From Ypsolopha sequella (taxonomy: Eukaryota > Arthropoda > Insecta > Lepidoptera > Ypsolophidae), in the NCBI GenBank assembly GCA_934047225.1, contig OW203998.1, positions 17,623,280 through 17,687,279 of the forward strand: a DNA stretch of 64,000 bases. Direction: 5' to 3'. The notes under the pieces were generated by a model. The model searched no databases. It was not told the origin of the DNA and saw only the letters and a list, made by a program, of their open reading frames with translations. Position 1 is the first letter of the stretch. Each line of letters opens with the position of its first letter. This document shows, piece by piece, positions 21,802 to 33,091 of the stretch. A program made the translations under genes and the position numbers.

Positions 21802-23697
21802 TATTATTATTATTATTTCGAGACTTTTTGATCTCGTCTCTCCCTCTTGGCTAAAAGAATTTAAAGAGAGAGATGGTACATTCCTTGGCAGAAGCACAGT
21901 CGACTGAGGTTCAGAGCCCCAGGGAAAGAATTCGGCGAACGATGCGAGCAGTATCAAGCAGAACTGCCTTCTGCATCCGCGCTGGAAGCGAACTGGTTTC
22001 GAGAATGATTGGTATTAACCCGTTCGCAGATAAAACAACTGGGATTATTTCGGTGGATGCCAGGCCCCACATGTCGGTTACCTCGTGAGCCAGGTCAAAA
22101 TACCTCCTCCTCTTCTCAGTTTCGGCTTTCACGAGGTTCTCATCGTGTGGGATTTCTGATATCCACCAAAGACACCCGAGACTGCGCCCGGTCCATCAGC
22201 ACGATGTCAGGTTTATTCGTGAGAATAGTCCTATCCGTGATGACAGACCGATCCCAGTAGAGCTTAGCGTGGTCGTTTTCTAGTACTGGCGTCGGTGAGT
22301 ACTTGTAATATGGCACCTTCTGATTTACGAGGCCGTACTTGTGGGCGAGTTCTTGATGAAGGATTTTGGCCACTTGGTTGTGTCTGTGCAGATACTCAGT
22401 GTTGGCAAAAGCGGAAAAACTGGAAATAACATGTCGAAGAGATTCTCCAGGATGGGCAAATGCCCGGCAGATGTCTTGGGTCCCATCCTTGATAATGTAT
22501 TTCCGGTAGTTACGCGTCTTGATCACCTGATCTTGTATTGCACAGACAAAATCCTCGGTTTCCCCGAAGAGGTCACTGAAGCGCAGCCAATGCAGGGAGG
22601 TTTTTTTGTCAACGTGAGGTTCGCAAAGAGCCTTGTGAAACCTCCCGTGCAATTCTTTTCTTCGGCACACTGACTCTCGTTCAGCGGTGCTAAGTACAAC
22701 CGGGTCGCGCCATTCCTCGCTGGCTAAGGACAAAGGGGTGAGTCCTTTATCACATGCCACAACTTCTTTATGGATTGCATCATCCCTTTTCAACAGGAAG
22801 TAATCCCTGAGAATGCATATCTCACGGTTGTGTATAGTTTTGGCGTTTAAAAGGCCTCGACCACCACACTTCCGCGGGAGATACAGTCTCATGACCGACG
22901 ATCTCGGATGGTGCGTCCTATGAAGGGTCAGGGTTGTGCGGACTTTTCTATCCAGAGCATGTAGTTTGGTCTGATTCCATCTGAGCACCCCAAATGTATA
23001 TATGAGAACAGGCATGTTCCAAGCATTATAAGCTCGTATCTTATTTCCGCCCGACAAAAACCTCTCGAGCACTTTTGTTAGGCGATTATAAAATACCCCA
23101 CAAACGGCTTGTTTCATGTCTGCTTCATTCACACCGATTGTTTGGGACATGCCCAGATACCGGTATGTTTCAGTCTCGGAAAGGGTTTTTAATCGATTGG
23201 CACCGACATCGACTCCATCGGAGCGAACTACATGCCCCCTCTCCACATGCAAGACCGCACACTTGTCGACCCCTAGCTCCATTCTGATGGAGTTGCTGAA
23301 GTCATCAGTGATCTTCAACAACTCCTCCAGCTTCTGAGCTGTGGGGCCAAAAAGCTTCAGGTCATCCATGTACAGAAGGTGCAATATCCGCATTCCTCCC
23401 CTCCGAAACTGAAAGCCCGTCACTGATTCGTCCAAAAGTTGACTCAAAAGGTTCAGTGACAAGCAAAACCAAAGCGGGCTCAGACAATCACCCTGGAAAA
23501 TACCCCTTTTTATCCGTATTCGGTCATCGGCATCCATTATTTTCTCGCCTGCGAGACTAAGGATAGTACTCCATTGCCCCATACATACTTAAAGAAAGTG
23601 TCGAACTGTATTGTCGACTTTGTACAGCTCAAGGACCCTTAGGAGCCATGAGTGAGGGACTGAATCGAAAGCCTTTTTGTAGGCTTTAGTAAGCCCA
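21802..23697 (-). mobile_element. R4/Dong-like LINE, 5'-truncated and broken
   Basis: The minus strand reads, after a truncated start near 23697, KAFDSVPHSWLLRVLELYKV, a stop (TAA in place of a lysine codon, 23588-23590), then the long frame 23582-22140 with GIFQGDCLSPLWFCLSLNLL and the catalytic LYMDDLKLFG. A frame break near 22140 leads to a C-terminal part down to about 21911. The 3' end is an (AAT)n run at 21802-21817, fitting the TAA-repeat preference of R4/Dong elements. Clade assignment is inference. Confidence 0.75.
22140..23582 (-). pseudogene. Reverse transcriptase of the R4/Dong-like LINE
   Basis: A 480-codon open stretch on the minus strand with reverse-transcriptase motifs: IKRGIFQGDCLSPLWF (palm, motif B), LHLLYMDDLKLFG (YMDD catalytic site), KCAVLHVERG and YRYLGM (motif D/E), then a thumb-like region RAYNAWNMPVLIYTFGVLRW. 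An upstream stop and a downstream frameshift make it non-functional. The endonuclease tail would follow in the frame at 22132-21911. Confidence 0.85.
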
Positions 23698-24240
23698 TTT
23701 GTTGTAAAATTCAAATTAAGAATAAGTTAAAAGATTTCTTTTTATTAAATCTAGATTTTATCGAAACTAGTACATAAAAGAATATATATTGTTAGTTTCA
23801 TAAATGTTCTCAATTAAGTACATAAACTATTTTTGCTAAACTAAGTCATGCTACGGTATTGCACACGGCAGTTTGTTTGTCACCACACCAAACTACTAGT
23901 GTTGAGCTGTTGTAGTTATGTATAACTACCCTCAACGAGGTTAATTTTTTGTTTTATTAAGTTTAGTGATGATTATTAGTTTAGATCAAGTGTTTATTTA
24001 ACAAGTTTATGTAATCATAAGTGCTAGCATTAAGAGAGAGTGTATGTCTGCCGATAAACTGTCTTAACAGTTTGGCGGAAAATTATTGTTTTGTTTATAT
24101 TACTTATGATAAATAAAGTTTTTAAAAATGAAAAAATGAGTCTATCCAGGCGGGGCGGAGAAATTCCGACGGTTATTATAATTATTATTATTATCTCGTC
24201 TCGAAGGCGTAAGCCTGTCTAAGTTGTAGAAATTAGACAT
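23698..24240. other. Non-coding stretch between two LINEs
   Basis: AT-rich DNA with an A-rich end around 24110-24130 (AATAAAGTTTTTAAAAATG), possibly a retroposed fragment, and a short (ATT)n run at 24174-24200. No gene is visible. Confidence 0.4.
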
Positions 24241-24242
24241 GC

Positions 24243-24389
24243 CATTAGGCCTACAAGGATATTTTGGCGCGTGTATGACAGTGACAGGGGGGCGCAGCTG
24301 CGAAACAAGGGATAGGATACCAGCGTTAGTTTCGATTTTTATCACAACCAATCTATGCGCCAAAAGAACCTTGTCGCACTGTAGTCTAA
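24243..24389. repeat. Repeat shared with 36208-36347
   Basis: Both places carry CTACAAGGAT, then CAGTGACAGGGGGGCGCAGC, CAGCGTTAGTT and a CGCAC-ending segment. It may be a small TIR element or the 5' leader of the LINE that follows. Confidence 0.55.
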
Positions 24390-24479
24390 AGAGATGGATG
24401 AATCAAACTCCTCTCTGAATCAAACGAACATAAACGAAATGCTCGTCAAAAAAGCGATTGTTACACTAAGGGACCGCGG

Positions 24480-24941
24480 GTGGGCAATATTGCGAATGTA
24501 ACCAAATCACCGCCTCAAAGGACTGCAGCCGATTTAGTTAAAGATGTAGGTGACTGGAAGACTAACACACCAGGAGAGGAGTGGATAACCATGCAGAGAA
24601 GAAGATTACGTAACCGCACTGCGGAAAATGTAGGCAAAGCTCCCCCCGGTGAAAAGTTTAAGGCCGTTGAACATAAAATTCCCTTATACATATCCAATGT
24701 TCACAAAGACACTTCTGAGAAGGACATAGTTGACTATATCCTGAATAAAACAAAAGAACATGTCTCCTTATCACGAATCAACATGAAAAAGGAAAAATCG
24801 CACAATGCTTTCAAGCTAAGCGTATCTAAACATAAATTAGATATGTTCCTTGACAATAACCTTTGGCCGTACGGTATTTCATTTAGGCGCTTTTTACCGT
24901 ACAAATTTAGAGTAGTAGAGAATAATTCAAATTCAAAATAA
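24480..24941 (+). CDS. LINE ORF1 (partial, frame-broken start)
   Basis: The open frame 24480-24941 encodes a basic protein part with IPLYISNVHKDTSEKDIVDY and FLDNNLWPYGISFRRFLPYK, typical of lepidopteran LINE ORF1 C-termini (RNA binding, inferred). A likely true start, the ATG at 24394, lies in another frame and runs 30 codons (MDESNSSLNQTNINEMLVKK...) to a stop, so there has been a deletion or frameshift near 24475. ORF1 ends one base before the ATG of ORF2. Confidence 0.65.
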   Translation: MGNIANVTKSPPQRTAADLVKDVGDWKTNTPGEEWITMQRRRLRNRTAENVGKAPPGEKFKAVEHKIPLYISNVHKDTSEKDIVDYILNKTKEHVSLSRINMKKEKSHNAFKLSVSKHKLDMFLDNNLWPYGISFRRFLPYKFRVVENNSNSK

Positions 24942-24942
24942 T

Positions 24943-27771
24943 ATGATTAACACAAATAACAAGACTTACTCTACTTTTATAAGTTTTAATTGCAAGTCCA
25001 TTAAGAGATCTGTGGACTGTGTAAGGAGTTTATGCCAGAGAGCTGACATCTTAGCTCTTCAGGAAACGTGGCTGCTACCACACGACCTGCCATACCTTGA
25101 AACCATTGACCAGAATTTTGAATACACTGGCAAATCATCGGTGGATACATCTGAGGGCATCCTGAGAGGGAGGCCTTACGGTGGTGTCGCGATTTTGTGG
25201 CGAAAAAGTGTTTTTCAAGATGTTACGGTAATTGATAGCAGTAGTAAGCGTGTCACAGGAATTAAAATAATAAGTGGTGGCCGTTCCCTTCTTATTCTAT
25301 GTGTATATATGCCCACGGACTGTGCTGACAATCTTATAGAATTTACAGAAGTTTTAAGTGAAGTGGCGTCTATTGTGGATAGCAGCGATACAGAAGCTGT
25401 CTACATTCTAGGCGATTTCAATGCACACCCAGGTGAACTATTCAGTGGTGAGTTACTAAACTTTTGTTCTGATCAAGACTGGGTTTGTGCGGACTATGAA
25501 AATCTAGGAATAGGCTCTGGCACATATACGTTTATCAGTGACGGTCACGGATGTAAACGATGGCTCGACCATTGTATGGTGACAAGATCTGCATGGCAAA
25601 CGGTGGTGAAAGTGAGTGTGCATCAAGATGTATTTGTGTCTGACCATTTTCCTTTGGTTGTAGATTGTAATTTAGAACTAGTTAGCCCTAAGAAACAGAT
25701 ATTTGATACTGGCGTAAACATTAAGCCTAAGGTTTTGTGGGGAGACAGAAATCCTGATGAAATTAAACTGTACCATGACCTATGTAATTCTAGGCTTAGA
25801 ATGGTTGATTTTCCGACGACATTCGGGACATGTTGTGCTGGATTATGTCATGATACGGAGCATAGGAGTATTCTGGATGATATGTACTCAAATATTGTAG
25901 CAGTGCTAAGTACAGCTGCTAAACAAAGTCATACGGTCTCCTGTACCAGCAGGAAAAAGCAAAAACCTGTTATAGGATGGAATAAACATGTGCGTGAAGC
26001 CCACGGAGAGGCCAGGCTTAGGTTTGAGACGTGGTCATTAGACGGCAGGCCGTCCAGTGGCGCCATCTACAACGAAATGCACGAGGCTCGTAAAATATTT
26101 AAATCTCGACTTAAGTGGTGCCAAAATCATGAAGAACAGCTTAAGTTGGATATAATTGCATCGTACCACGTCAAAAACAAATTTAATAAGTTTTGGAAAT
26201 CCACGAACAAACTTAATCTTAAACCTGGTCTGCCTGTGAGTGTAAATGGCATCAGTGATCCTGTAGAGGTGGCCAATATGTTCCGAGACCACTTTAGGGT
26301 TAGTTCTCCTCTCGGGCCTTCGCGGAGGAGGGTGAACATGAACAGTGCTGAGACCCGTGGTGACCGGAAATTAGTTCGGTTCTCTGCGAAAGATGTTGCA
26401 GCTGTTATAAAAAACATGCAAAGAGGAAAGTCTCCGGGTTATGACGGGCTCAGCATTGAGCATCTAAAGTACGCTGGCGTCCATCTGCCTAGAGTCCTGT
26501 CTATGTTTTTCTCGCTCTGCATTGTCCACTCGTATCTTCCGCCAGACCTAATGAAGACCGTCGTGGTGCCAATTATTAAAAATAGAACAGGTGATTTATC
26601 GGAAAAAAGTAACTACAGACCGATATCTTTGGCCACTACAGTGGCTAAGGTGCTTGATGGTTTGCTTGACGCTCAGCTTAGTAAACACGTTAAACTACAT
26701 GACTCGCAGTTTGGTTTCCGTGCCAGACTATCAACTGAGAGCGCAATTCTGGGCGTGAAGCACACCGTCAGGTACTATACCGACAGGAGTACTCCGGTAT
26801 ACGCCTGTTTCTTGGATTTGTCAAAGGCGTTCGACCTGGTGTCCTACGATGTACTGTGGAAAAAGTTAGAAAAAACTGACCTGCCCTCGGAGCTGCTGTC
26901 TGTCTTTCAACACTGGTACGCTCACCAGGTTAACTATGTAAGATGGGCAGACGGAGTGTCAGAGGAGTACACAGCGGAGTGTGGAGTGAGACAAGGGGGT
27001 TTAAGCTCTCCACGGCTGTTTAATATATATGTAAACGAGCTCATCGCCGATCTCAGCAGCATGCGTGTCGGTTGTCACATAAGTGATGTCTCCGCGAATA
27101 ACATCAGTTACGCTGATGATATGGTGCTGCTGGGACCGACGGTGGGTGCGCTCAGAGAACTCCTGGCAGTCTGCGAGGCATATGCGGGGTCACATGGCCT
27201 AATATATAATGCAAGAAAAAGTGAATTTATGCTTTTTAAGGCAGGGAACAAGTGTCCTAGTGTAGTTCCGCCTCTGACCCTCAATGGTACTACACTCGAG
27301 AGGGTGACAAAGTTTAAATATCTAGGCCATGTTTTAACAGACGACCTCAAAGACGATGAAGACATAGAGAGGGAGCGCAGGGCGCTGGCGGTGAGAAGCA
27401 ACATGATTATCAGGAGGTTTGCTCGATGTACACAAGATGTCAAGATCACGCTCTTCCGAGCTTACTGTCAATCATTTTACTCGAGCAGCCTCTGGTGTAA
27501 ATACTCTCAAAAATCGCTGAGCGCCCTGCGCGTCCAGTACAACAACGCTTTCAGGATGCTGTTGGGGCTGCCCCGCTTCTGTAGTGCATCGGGAATGTTT
27601 GCCGAAGCATGCGTGGACGGATTTCCATCCATATTGCGTAAGCGGGCTGCGTCGCTAATACGCAGAGTGCGGGCCAGCGACAACGGCATCCTGCAGGCGA
27701 TGGCGGACAGCTGCGACTGTCCTGTGTTGTGGCACTGCGTAAGTGTGGCCTGTGGTCAAATTTCAATTTAA
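24943..27771 (+). CDS. LINE ORF2: endonuclease and reverse transcriptase
   Basis: 942 codons without interruption. The N-terminus is an apurinic-type endonuclease: FISFNCKSIK, LALQETWLLP (catalytic Glu), VYILGDFNAHPG (Asp/Asn) and VSVHQDVFVSDHFPLVVD (terminal His). The reverse transcriptase shows YRPISLATTVAKVLDGLL, QFGFRARLSTESAI, CFLDLSKAFDLVSYDVLW, GVRQGGLSSPRLFNIYVNEL and the catalytic NISYADDMVLLG. The C-terminus contains [19 protein letters not shown]. An intact ORF2 suggests a fairly recent insertion. Confidence 0.92.
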   Translation: MINTNNKTYSTFISFNCKSIKRSVDCVRSLCQRADILALQETWLLPHDLPYLETIDQNFEYTGKSSVDTSEGILRGRPYGGVAILWRKSVFQDVTVIDSSSKRVTGIKIISGGRSLLILCVYMPTDCADNLIEFTEVLSEVASIVDSSDTEAVYILGDFNAHPGELFSGELLNFCSDQDWVCADYENLGIGSGTYTFISDGHGCKRWLDHCMVTRSAWQTVVKVSVHQDVFVSDHFPLVVDCNLELVSPKKQIFDTGVNIKPKVLWGDRNPDEIKLYHDLCNSRLRMVDFPTTFGTCCAGLCHDTEHRSILDDMYSNIVAVLSTAAKQSHTVSCTSRKKQKPVIGWNKHVREAHGEARLRFETWSLDGRPSSGAIYNEMHEARKIFKSRLKWCQNHEEQLKLDIIASYHVKNKFNKFWKSTNKLNLKPGLPVSVNGISDPVEVANMFRDHFRVSSPLGPSRRRVNMNSAETRGDRKLVRFSAKDVAAVIKNMQRGKSPGYDGLSIEHLKYAGVHLPRVLSMFFSLCIVHSYLPPDLMKTVVVPIIKNRTGDLSEKSNYRPISLATTVAKVLDGLLDAQLSKHVKLHDSQFGFRARLSTESAILGVKHTVRYYTDRSTPVYACFLDLSKAFDLVSYDVLWKKLEKTDLPSELLSVFQHWYAHQVNYVRWADGVSEEYTAECGVRQGGLSSPRLFNIYVNELIADLSSMRVGCHISDVSANNISYADDMVLLGPTVGALRELLAVCEAYAGSHGLIYNARKSEFMLFKAGNKCPSVVPPLTLNGTTLERVTKFKYLGHVLTDDLKDDEDIERERRALAVRSNMIIRRFARCTQDVKITLFRAYCQSFYSSSLWCKYSQKSLSALRVQYNNAFRMLLGLPRFCSASGMFAEACVDGFPSILRKRAASLIRRVRASDNGILQAMADSCDCPVLWHCVSVACGQISI

Positions 27772-27882
27772 TTTAATTTAATTTTATTCTCTTTTACTAA
27801 CATAATTTTCAAGATAATTGTTACTAACACTTATGGATCATTGATATCTGAAATAAATGGAATATTATTATTATTATTATTA

Positions 27883-29750
27883 TAAACAACTTAATCACGT
27901 GACCTCCGGCAGCTGTCCAAAATACCGGCTCCGGCACCCATCCCAAGTGCCGGAGCAGGTAGCTGAGGCACTTTCTAAAAATAAAAAGAGAAAGAAATCA
28001 TATAACTATTATTTGTTTTATTTTGCCGAATAAAACTAAATATATTTTTCTAAAGATAAGTCAGAAGAAAGTGAGAGAAAAACTGAAAAGTCAATTTGTT
28101 ATCAAAAATCATATGTTTTACATATGTAGGTCGCTCTATTTTGTCTTTGGTTTGATTGGGTGTTGAATTGTTGATTGCGCGACCACGAAAGACGCGAATT
28201 ATAATTTTGTTATTTATTTTAAATAAGTGCGTGTTCCAAAGAATTGCAGGCGCAAGGTAAGTTTATATCAATGTTAAATTATTTTAATGGTAAAATTTTG
28301 TCATCGGATTGCTTTAATGGCGTAATAAATACGGTGGTTGTAGAATTATTGAAGTGCCAATTACGCATTTTGGATTTCCGACGGTTTCAGGGTTCTGAAA
28401 CGCTAAGGTTTCACGTGGCGCCCGCCTCATTAAGCGTCGAAACGTGGGATGCAGTATCGTTTACATGCGTTTCTAAAAATGTGTCGCCACACGCGTTTCG
28501 CATCCACGTCGCGTCGCACGGCGTCTTATCGCGTCTCCATCTAATTTTGGAACGGACTTCGGCGTGTGAATTAGTGTCCTCCGGGTAGCTTAGCGCCGTC
28601 CCTGCACTTATGTAACGGCCCTTAGTGCGTTGCGCGTCATAAGTTTGCACGTGCGTCGCACGCGGCCCTCCTCCACGTCGCATCAACGCGCACGCCGCGT
28701 CGCCTCAACATCAACCTCAAGTCCTCGCCGCGGTCCCAGTATCATAGCAACCCGTTGTTGACGCTATGCCGTGCCTAGTGACCCAATAATTATGTTATAA
28801 ACACATGGAAACTGTTACATCACAGCACCAAGCTACCCTGCTCCAATATCAGCTTATTTACGTTGCTAAGGCGTCGAAACCATAACATTGAATTATGTAA
28901 AGAGTCTATAGCATTATCATCAAATACATTGTTGGACTTTGACCATTTACAGCTCCTTGTGCCTGTAAATAAATCCTAATTAGAGTGAGTATTGTGTCTG
29001 TTTTTTTTGGTTCCAAAGCTTTGTTTATTTTACCACAAATTTGCAAATTATGTAATGACCTTGACTGGCATTCCTCATTTTTTTAATCTTGCAGAAAAAT
29101 ATATTGTAAGAATTCTAAAATTTCACTTACAATATTTTGTACATGCTATTTAGAATCTTGTAACAATTTGTGAAGTAGGCAGTCTAAAAATATACCTAGA
29201 CCTTTGTATGACCTACTTTGCACTTCCTGGTAGTAGGTATTCTTATCACTGCAAAGAAAAGCTTCCTTGCTTCTCTTGATATACCTACTAATTTTACTGG
29301 GAAAGATGCTGTGTTGTAATTAATGTTAAACTTTTTACTTTCAACCTATTTAGTATGCCTCATACTTTTCTTAAAACTTGTCTATTGAATTTATGATGTA
29401 AATTTTCTGCTCAGTACTCTATGAAAATATTTTTATATGTACTGTCTTTCGCTTACCCTTTTTTAAATGTACAGCTATCTTAAAAAATGAATCTTTCCTA
29501 CTTTAATACTATAATACCAACAAGTTTCATCATACATGAGACTGAAATTTCAAAGTTATCTTCAGAAGTGAAGGCCAAGCAGAAAAAAATTGCCCACAAT
29601 CTAGCTTAATCAATTCAGAGATAATGTCAAACTACCTATTATGTTCCAGATAAATATTTTGGTAAACCAGATTGCAAATTTTTTGATAAATAGGTTTTTT
29701 CAACTTTTCACAAAGTGAGATATTTTTTAAAAAATATTTATAAATGTTGC
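27883..29750. other. No recognisable gene
   Basis: Contains a GC-rich patch with repeated GTCGC/GCGTC words at about 28400-28760 that looks repeat-derived, and otherwise AT-rich DNA. The 114- and 91-codon frames overlap on opposite strands and show no protein family. Confidence 0.4.
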
Positions 29751-29938
29751 CTTATGCTGATATTACACTATCACTTTTGAAGGATCCCTCATCAATTAAT
29801 GTCTATGGAAACTGATCTTTTTTTACTACATGTCATAAAAAAGGATCCCTTTTCATACAAATTGACATAAAACATTTCATGTCAAATTTAAAAACAAAAT
29901 GTTGATCAAAGAAAACTGATAGTGTAATATTAGCCTTA
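29751..29938. mobile_element. MITE with GATATTACACTATCA ends
   Basis: GATATTACACTATCAC at the left and GATAGTGTAATATTAGCC at the right are inverted; 188 bp, no coding capacity. Confidence 0.6.
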
Positions 29939-31186
29939 GATTTTGGCGATTCCTATAACACATGAATGTAAGATAGCTCACCAACTTAACATACAAAACA
30001 TTCCTTGATTTTACTTACAAAGTCAAGCCCCATGTGACTGAGATTGACTACCTACTTTGATATTTATTTATAATGTTGTTTTTGTATCATTTTATTTTTC
30101 CTCATTCAAATACATAAATCCACTGAATAAGGTTATTAATATTCTTAGCTAAGTTCAACATTAACCTAACACAAAATACACTGATATAGGTCAAGTTAAT
30201 ATGGATTTCAGTATTTGCCAGGGTACCTACACAGGACCCAGGGATTAGAAAAGAGATAAGAAACCCAGGGCTAGAATTTAAATGTGTATGAGAAATCAAA
30301 GAATAGACAATGAAATCAGGAAGATATTTGCACGTTTATTTATAAACAGGCTTGGCTGTACGCGCCACAGTGATTCCATTTTATTGTTACATCATACATG
30401 TATGTGTATGATATCATAGTACGATGAGCACAATGGGGTAAATATTCCAGTTTATGAATATATACTTGTATACGTTTTTATTTACCATCAAGTGGGATAT
30501 TGACCTGAGATGGGGAAAAGTGTTAAACTGTCAGGTAGAGATCATGATTCGCATTTTAATTAATGCATTTAAGCTAGGTTATAGAGGGTAGTTTTAGAAT
30601 GGCAGGGAAAGTATGAACGATCTTTAAATAATAAATAGGGAAAAAGGAAGAGGACAGCCATAAATACGCGAGAAACATAGAAGAAAGCGTTAGACGAACG
30701 GACTGCCAGTATGGTGGGGTCAAACCAATGTCAAATATGTTTCCATAAAAATCAGAGGGTCAGGACATGGGCGGGCAGATTTTTTTTTTTGTGGGGGGAG
30801 TGGGTGGCAGATTAACGAAAGTCGAGACCTTTGAAAATAGGAAAAGACAGTTACATAAATAAAACCAATCAATTTTCACCAAAAAAAAAAAAATGTCACC
30901 ACGCAAAACCAGTTTCTGGCAAAACCTAGTAAACAAATGAAAAAGGTTATTTGCGCCGATATGTTTCTATAGGCAAGTTGTTCAGTATGGTCATTACATT
31001 AGAGTATGTATTTCATTTTAAGATTGATAGCAGTCTTTTATACTCGATATTTTTTGGCGTGCTACTGTAAATCTGCAATTGCATGTGGCTAAATCCTATG
31101 TAACACGTTCACTTAAAATCGGTAAAGCCACATAACAGGCAGATATACGCCACACATATATACATAGACATACATATGAGTATATA
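29939..31186. other. No recognisable gene
   Basis: AT-rich DNA with poly-T/poly-A runs (30781, 30880). A basic stretch near 30640-30720 resembles the end of a LINE frame but is too short to call. Confidence 0.4.
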
Positions 31187-31806
31187 TGTTAGTAGGTTCC
31201 TGTGAGAAGCTCCGCTGTCCAATTCGCGTAAATGAAGGATAGGCAGAAATTTGCCGAAGTATGTTATTAGAAGCTTCGATGTATAATTCGCGTAAACGGT
31301 GTATAGGCAGACATACATCGAACTATGGTATGAGAAGATTTACTGTACAATTCGCGTAAATGTTGTATAGGCAAACATACGTCGAAGTATGGTATGAGAA
31401 GCTTCGCTGTACAATTCGCGTAAATGTTGTATAAGCAGACATACGTCGAAGTATGGTATGAGAAGCTCCGCTGTACAATTCGCGTAAACGATGGATAGGC
31501 AGACATACGTCGAAGTATGGTATGAGAAGCTCCGCTGTACAATTCGCGTAAACGATGCATGGATAGGCAGACATACGTCGAAGTATGGTATGAGAAGCTT
31601 CGCTGTACAATTCGCGTGAACGATGCATGGATAGGCAGACATTTATGCCGAAGTAGGTATGAGAAGCTTCGCTGTACAATTCGCGTGAACGATGCATGGA
31701 TAGGCAGACATTTATGCCGAAACATGGTATGAGAAGCTTCGCTGTAAAATTCGCGTAAATGATGTACAAGCAGACATTCGTCGAAGTATGGTATGAGAAG
31801 TTTCAC
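31187..31806. repeat. Minisatellite, 64-68 bp unit, nine to ten copies
   Basis: The unit GTATGAGAAGCTTCGCTGTA, CAATTCGCGTAAA and AGGCAGACATACGTCGAAGT repeats with a 64-bp period; later units carry a 4-bp GCAT gain. Because 64 is not a multiple of three, minus-strand frames of 100-179 codons run through all phases of the same repeat. Confidence 0.92.
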
Positions 31807-32112
31807 TGCACAATATTGGGTGTGAATATAGACACAGCATGGCGGTTGTGCATTTTCGAAACATCGTCGGAAAATGAATGCGTGGGCAGATACTGACAGC
31901 TGAGCTAACCCGTCTTCTTATTTGACGTGAGTTGTAAGGGTTTCCGTTTTTTCGACGGAAATGTTGAGAAAATTGTAAATTGTAACTACGCAGTGGCAAT
32001 ATTAGCCGCAATCACCTCGTAGCGTAGCGAGCTGTGACGTCGACGTTGAATAGGCGTGAAGGTCAAGCAGAGTTTCGTGTTGATAATTTGATTAAGATAT
32101 TATTATTTAGCG

Positions 32113-32532
32113 CAGCGTTTCTTAACCTGTGGTCCGCGGACCCCTGGGGGTCCCCGAGCATATGTATTGGGGTCCGCGGCCTAATCTATGGACTGAAACA
32201 TTTACTGCTTTTCTCAACGACATACCTCTGTGAAAAGGCATTCTCCGCTCTTGTGTATGCTAAAAACAAATACAGAAATAGATTAAAATTGGAATCAGAT
32301 TTGAGACTACAACTCAGTAGTAATATAAACCCAAATATCACTAATTTAGTTGCAAAAAAGCAGCACCAACCTTTTCATTAACGTATTTTATATGAAAAAG
32401 TATATATTTTTTGTAATTTGTAGAACTGAAATAAATGTTCCGAAATTTATTGCTGCTTTTTTATTAAGGGGGTCCTTAAAATTGTGCTCGATTTCCTAAG
32501 GGGCCGTGGACAAAAAAGGTTAAGAAACGCTG
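32113..32532 (+). mobile_element. hAT (Charlie-like) relic with transposase C-terminus
   Basis: Ends CAGCGTTTCTTAACCT / AGGTTAAGAAACGCTG with flanks ATTTAGCG and ATTAAGCA (6 of 8 identical, an aged duplication). The plus strand at about 32200-32380 encodes FSTTYLCEKAFSALVYAKNK and RNRLKLESDLRLQLSS, the hAT dimerisation domain in the ZBED5/FAM200 style. The frame ends at a stop at 32379-32381. The rest of the transposase is deleted. Confidence 0.85.
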
Positions 32533-32935
32533 ATTAAGCAGATTCTTCACTGCTTGATAAAAAGAGGTTCCGTTTCAACATTATTTGCTGCTTCTCGTTT
32601 GTTTATTTGTTTTGTGAGGTGAGATGAATGTTATTTTCCTGTTATTTTTAGTAGGATTTTATTACGTTGCTCTGTTAACAAGTGTTATAAAAAGTTTAAT
32701 AAAATAAACCAATAAACAAATGAAAGAATTATCTGTATCACGTTGGCCTTAGAAAAAAAGAGAATGAAAGTATTTTCATTACCGCAATTTTTGAAAAAAA
32801 AAATCCCTTGTTGGGAGCTACGACCTCCCATAAATTTATATGCTTGTCTACTATCTATTTACTTCTAGTGCATAGTGAGAGGGCGTCGTCGTCACTAAAG
32901 TTGTTAACACGAAAGAATTTATTCATTGACACAAT

Positions 32936-33091
32936 GGTGTCGATTCGGTATAACACGACTTTACTTATTGAAAAGGACTAACCTCATTTTAAGCGTGCTG
33001 TCTTTGTATTTTCGGTACAGAAAGAAAAAGATAGAAAACTTAAATCAAGTTTAGTCCTGTCAAATAAGTTAAAGCGTGTTATACCGACACT
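32936..33091. mobile_element. GTGTCGATTCGG-family MITE, copy 2
   Basis: Ends GGTGTCGATTCGGTATAACA / TGTTATACCGACAC with the internal signature AAAGAAAAAGATAG and TTTAGTCCTGTCAAATAAGT. About 156 bp. Confidence 0.75.

Larger units (their letters stand above)
24394..27882 (+). mobile_element. Jockey-superfamily-like LINE
   Basis: Two ORFs followed by a short 3' region ending in (ATT)n at 27866-27882. ORF1 appears damaged near its start; ORF2 is a full-length uninterrupted endonuclease-reverse transcriptase. The same family supplies the carcass at 10.8-12.3 kb. Subclade (CR1, L2, Rex1, Daphne) is not decided here. Confidence 0.85.

Noticed and set aside
28244..28686. Overlapping 114- and 91-codon frames in the GC-rich patch
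   Set aside because: They lie on opposite strands over repeated GTCGC/GCGTC words, with no domain or splice context.
31267..31806. 179-codon minus-strand open frame (and 148/100-codon companions)
   Set aside because: They are translations of the 64-bp minisatellite in different phases; no homology and no consistent frame.
31187..31806. CRISPR-like array
   Set aside because: Direct repeats without unique spacers in a eukaryotic context; it is a plain minisatellite.
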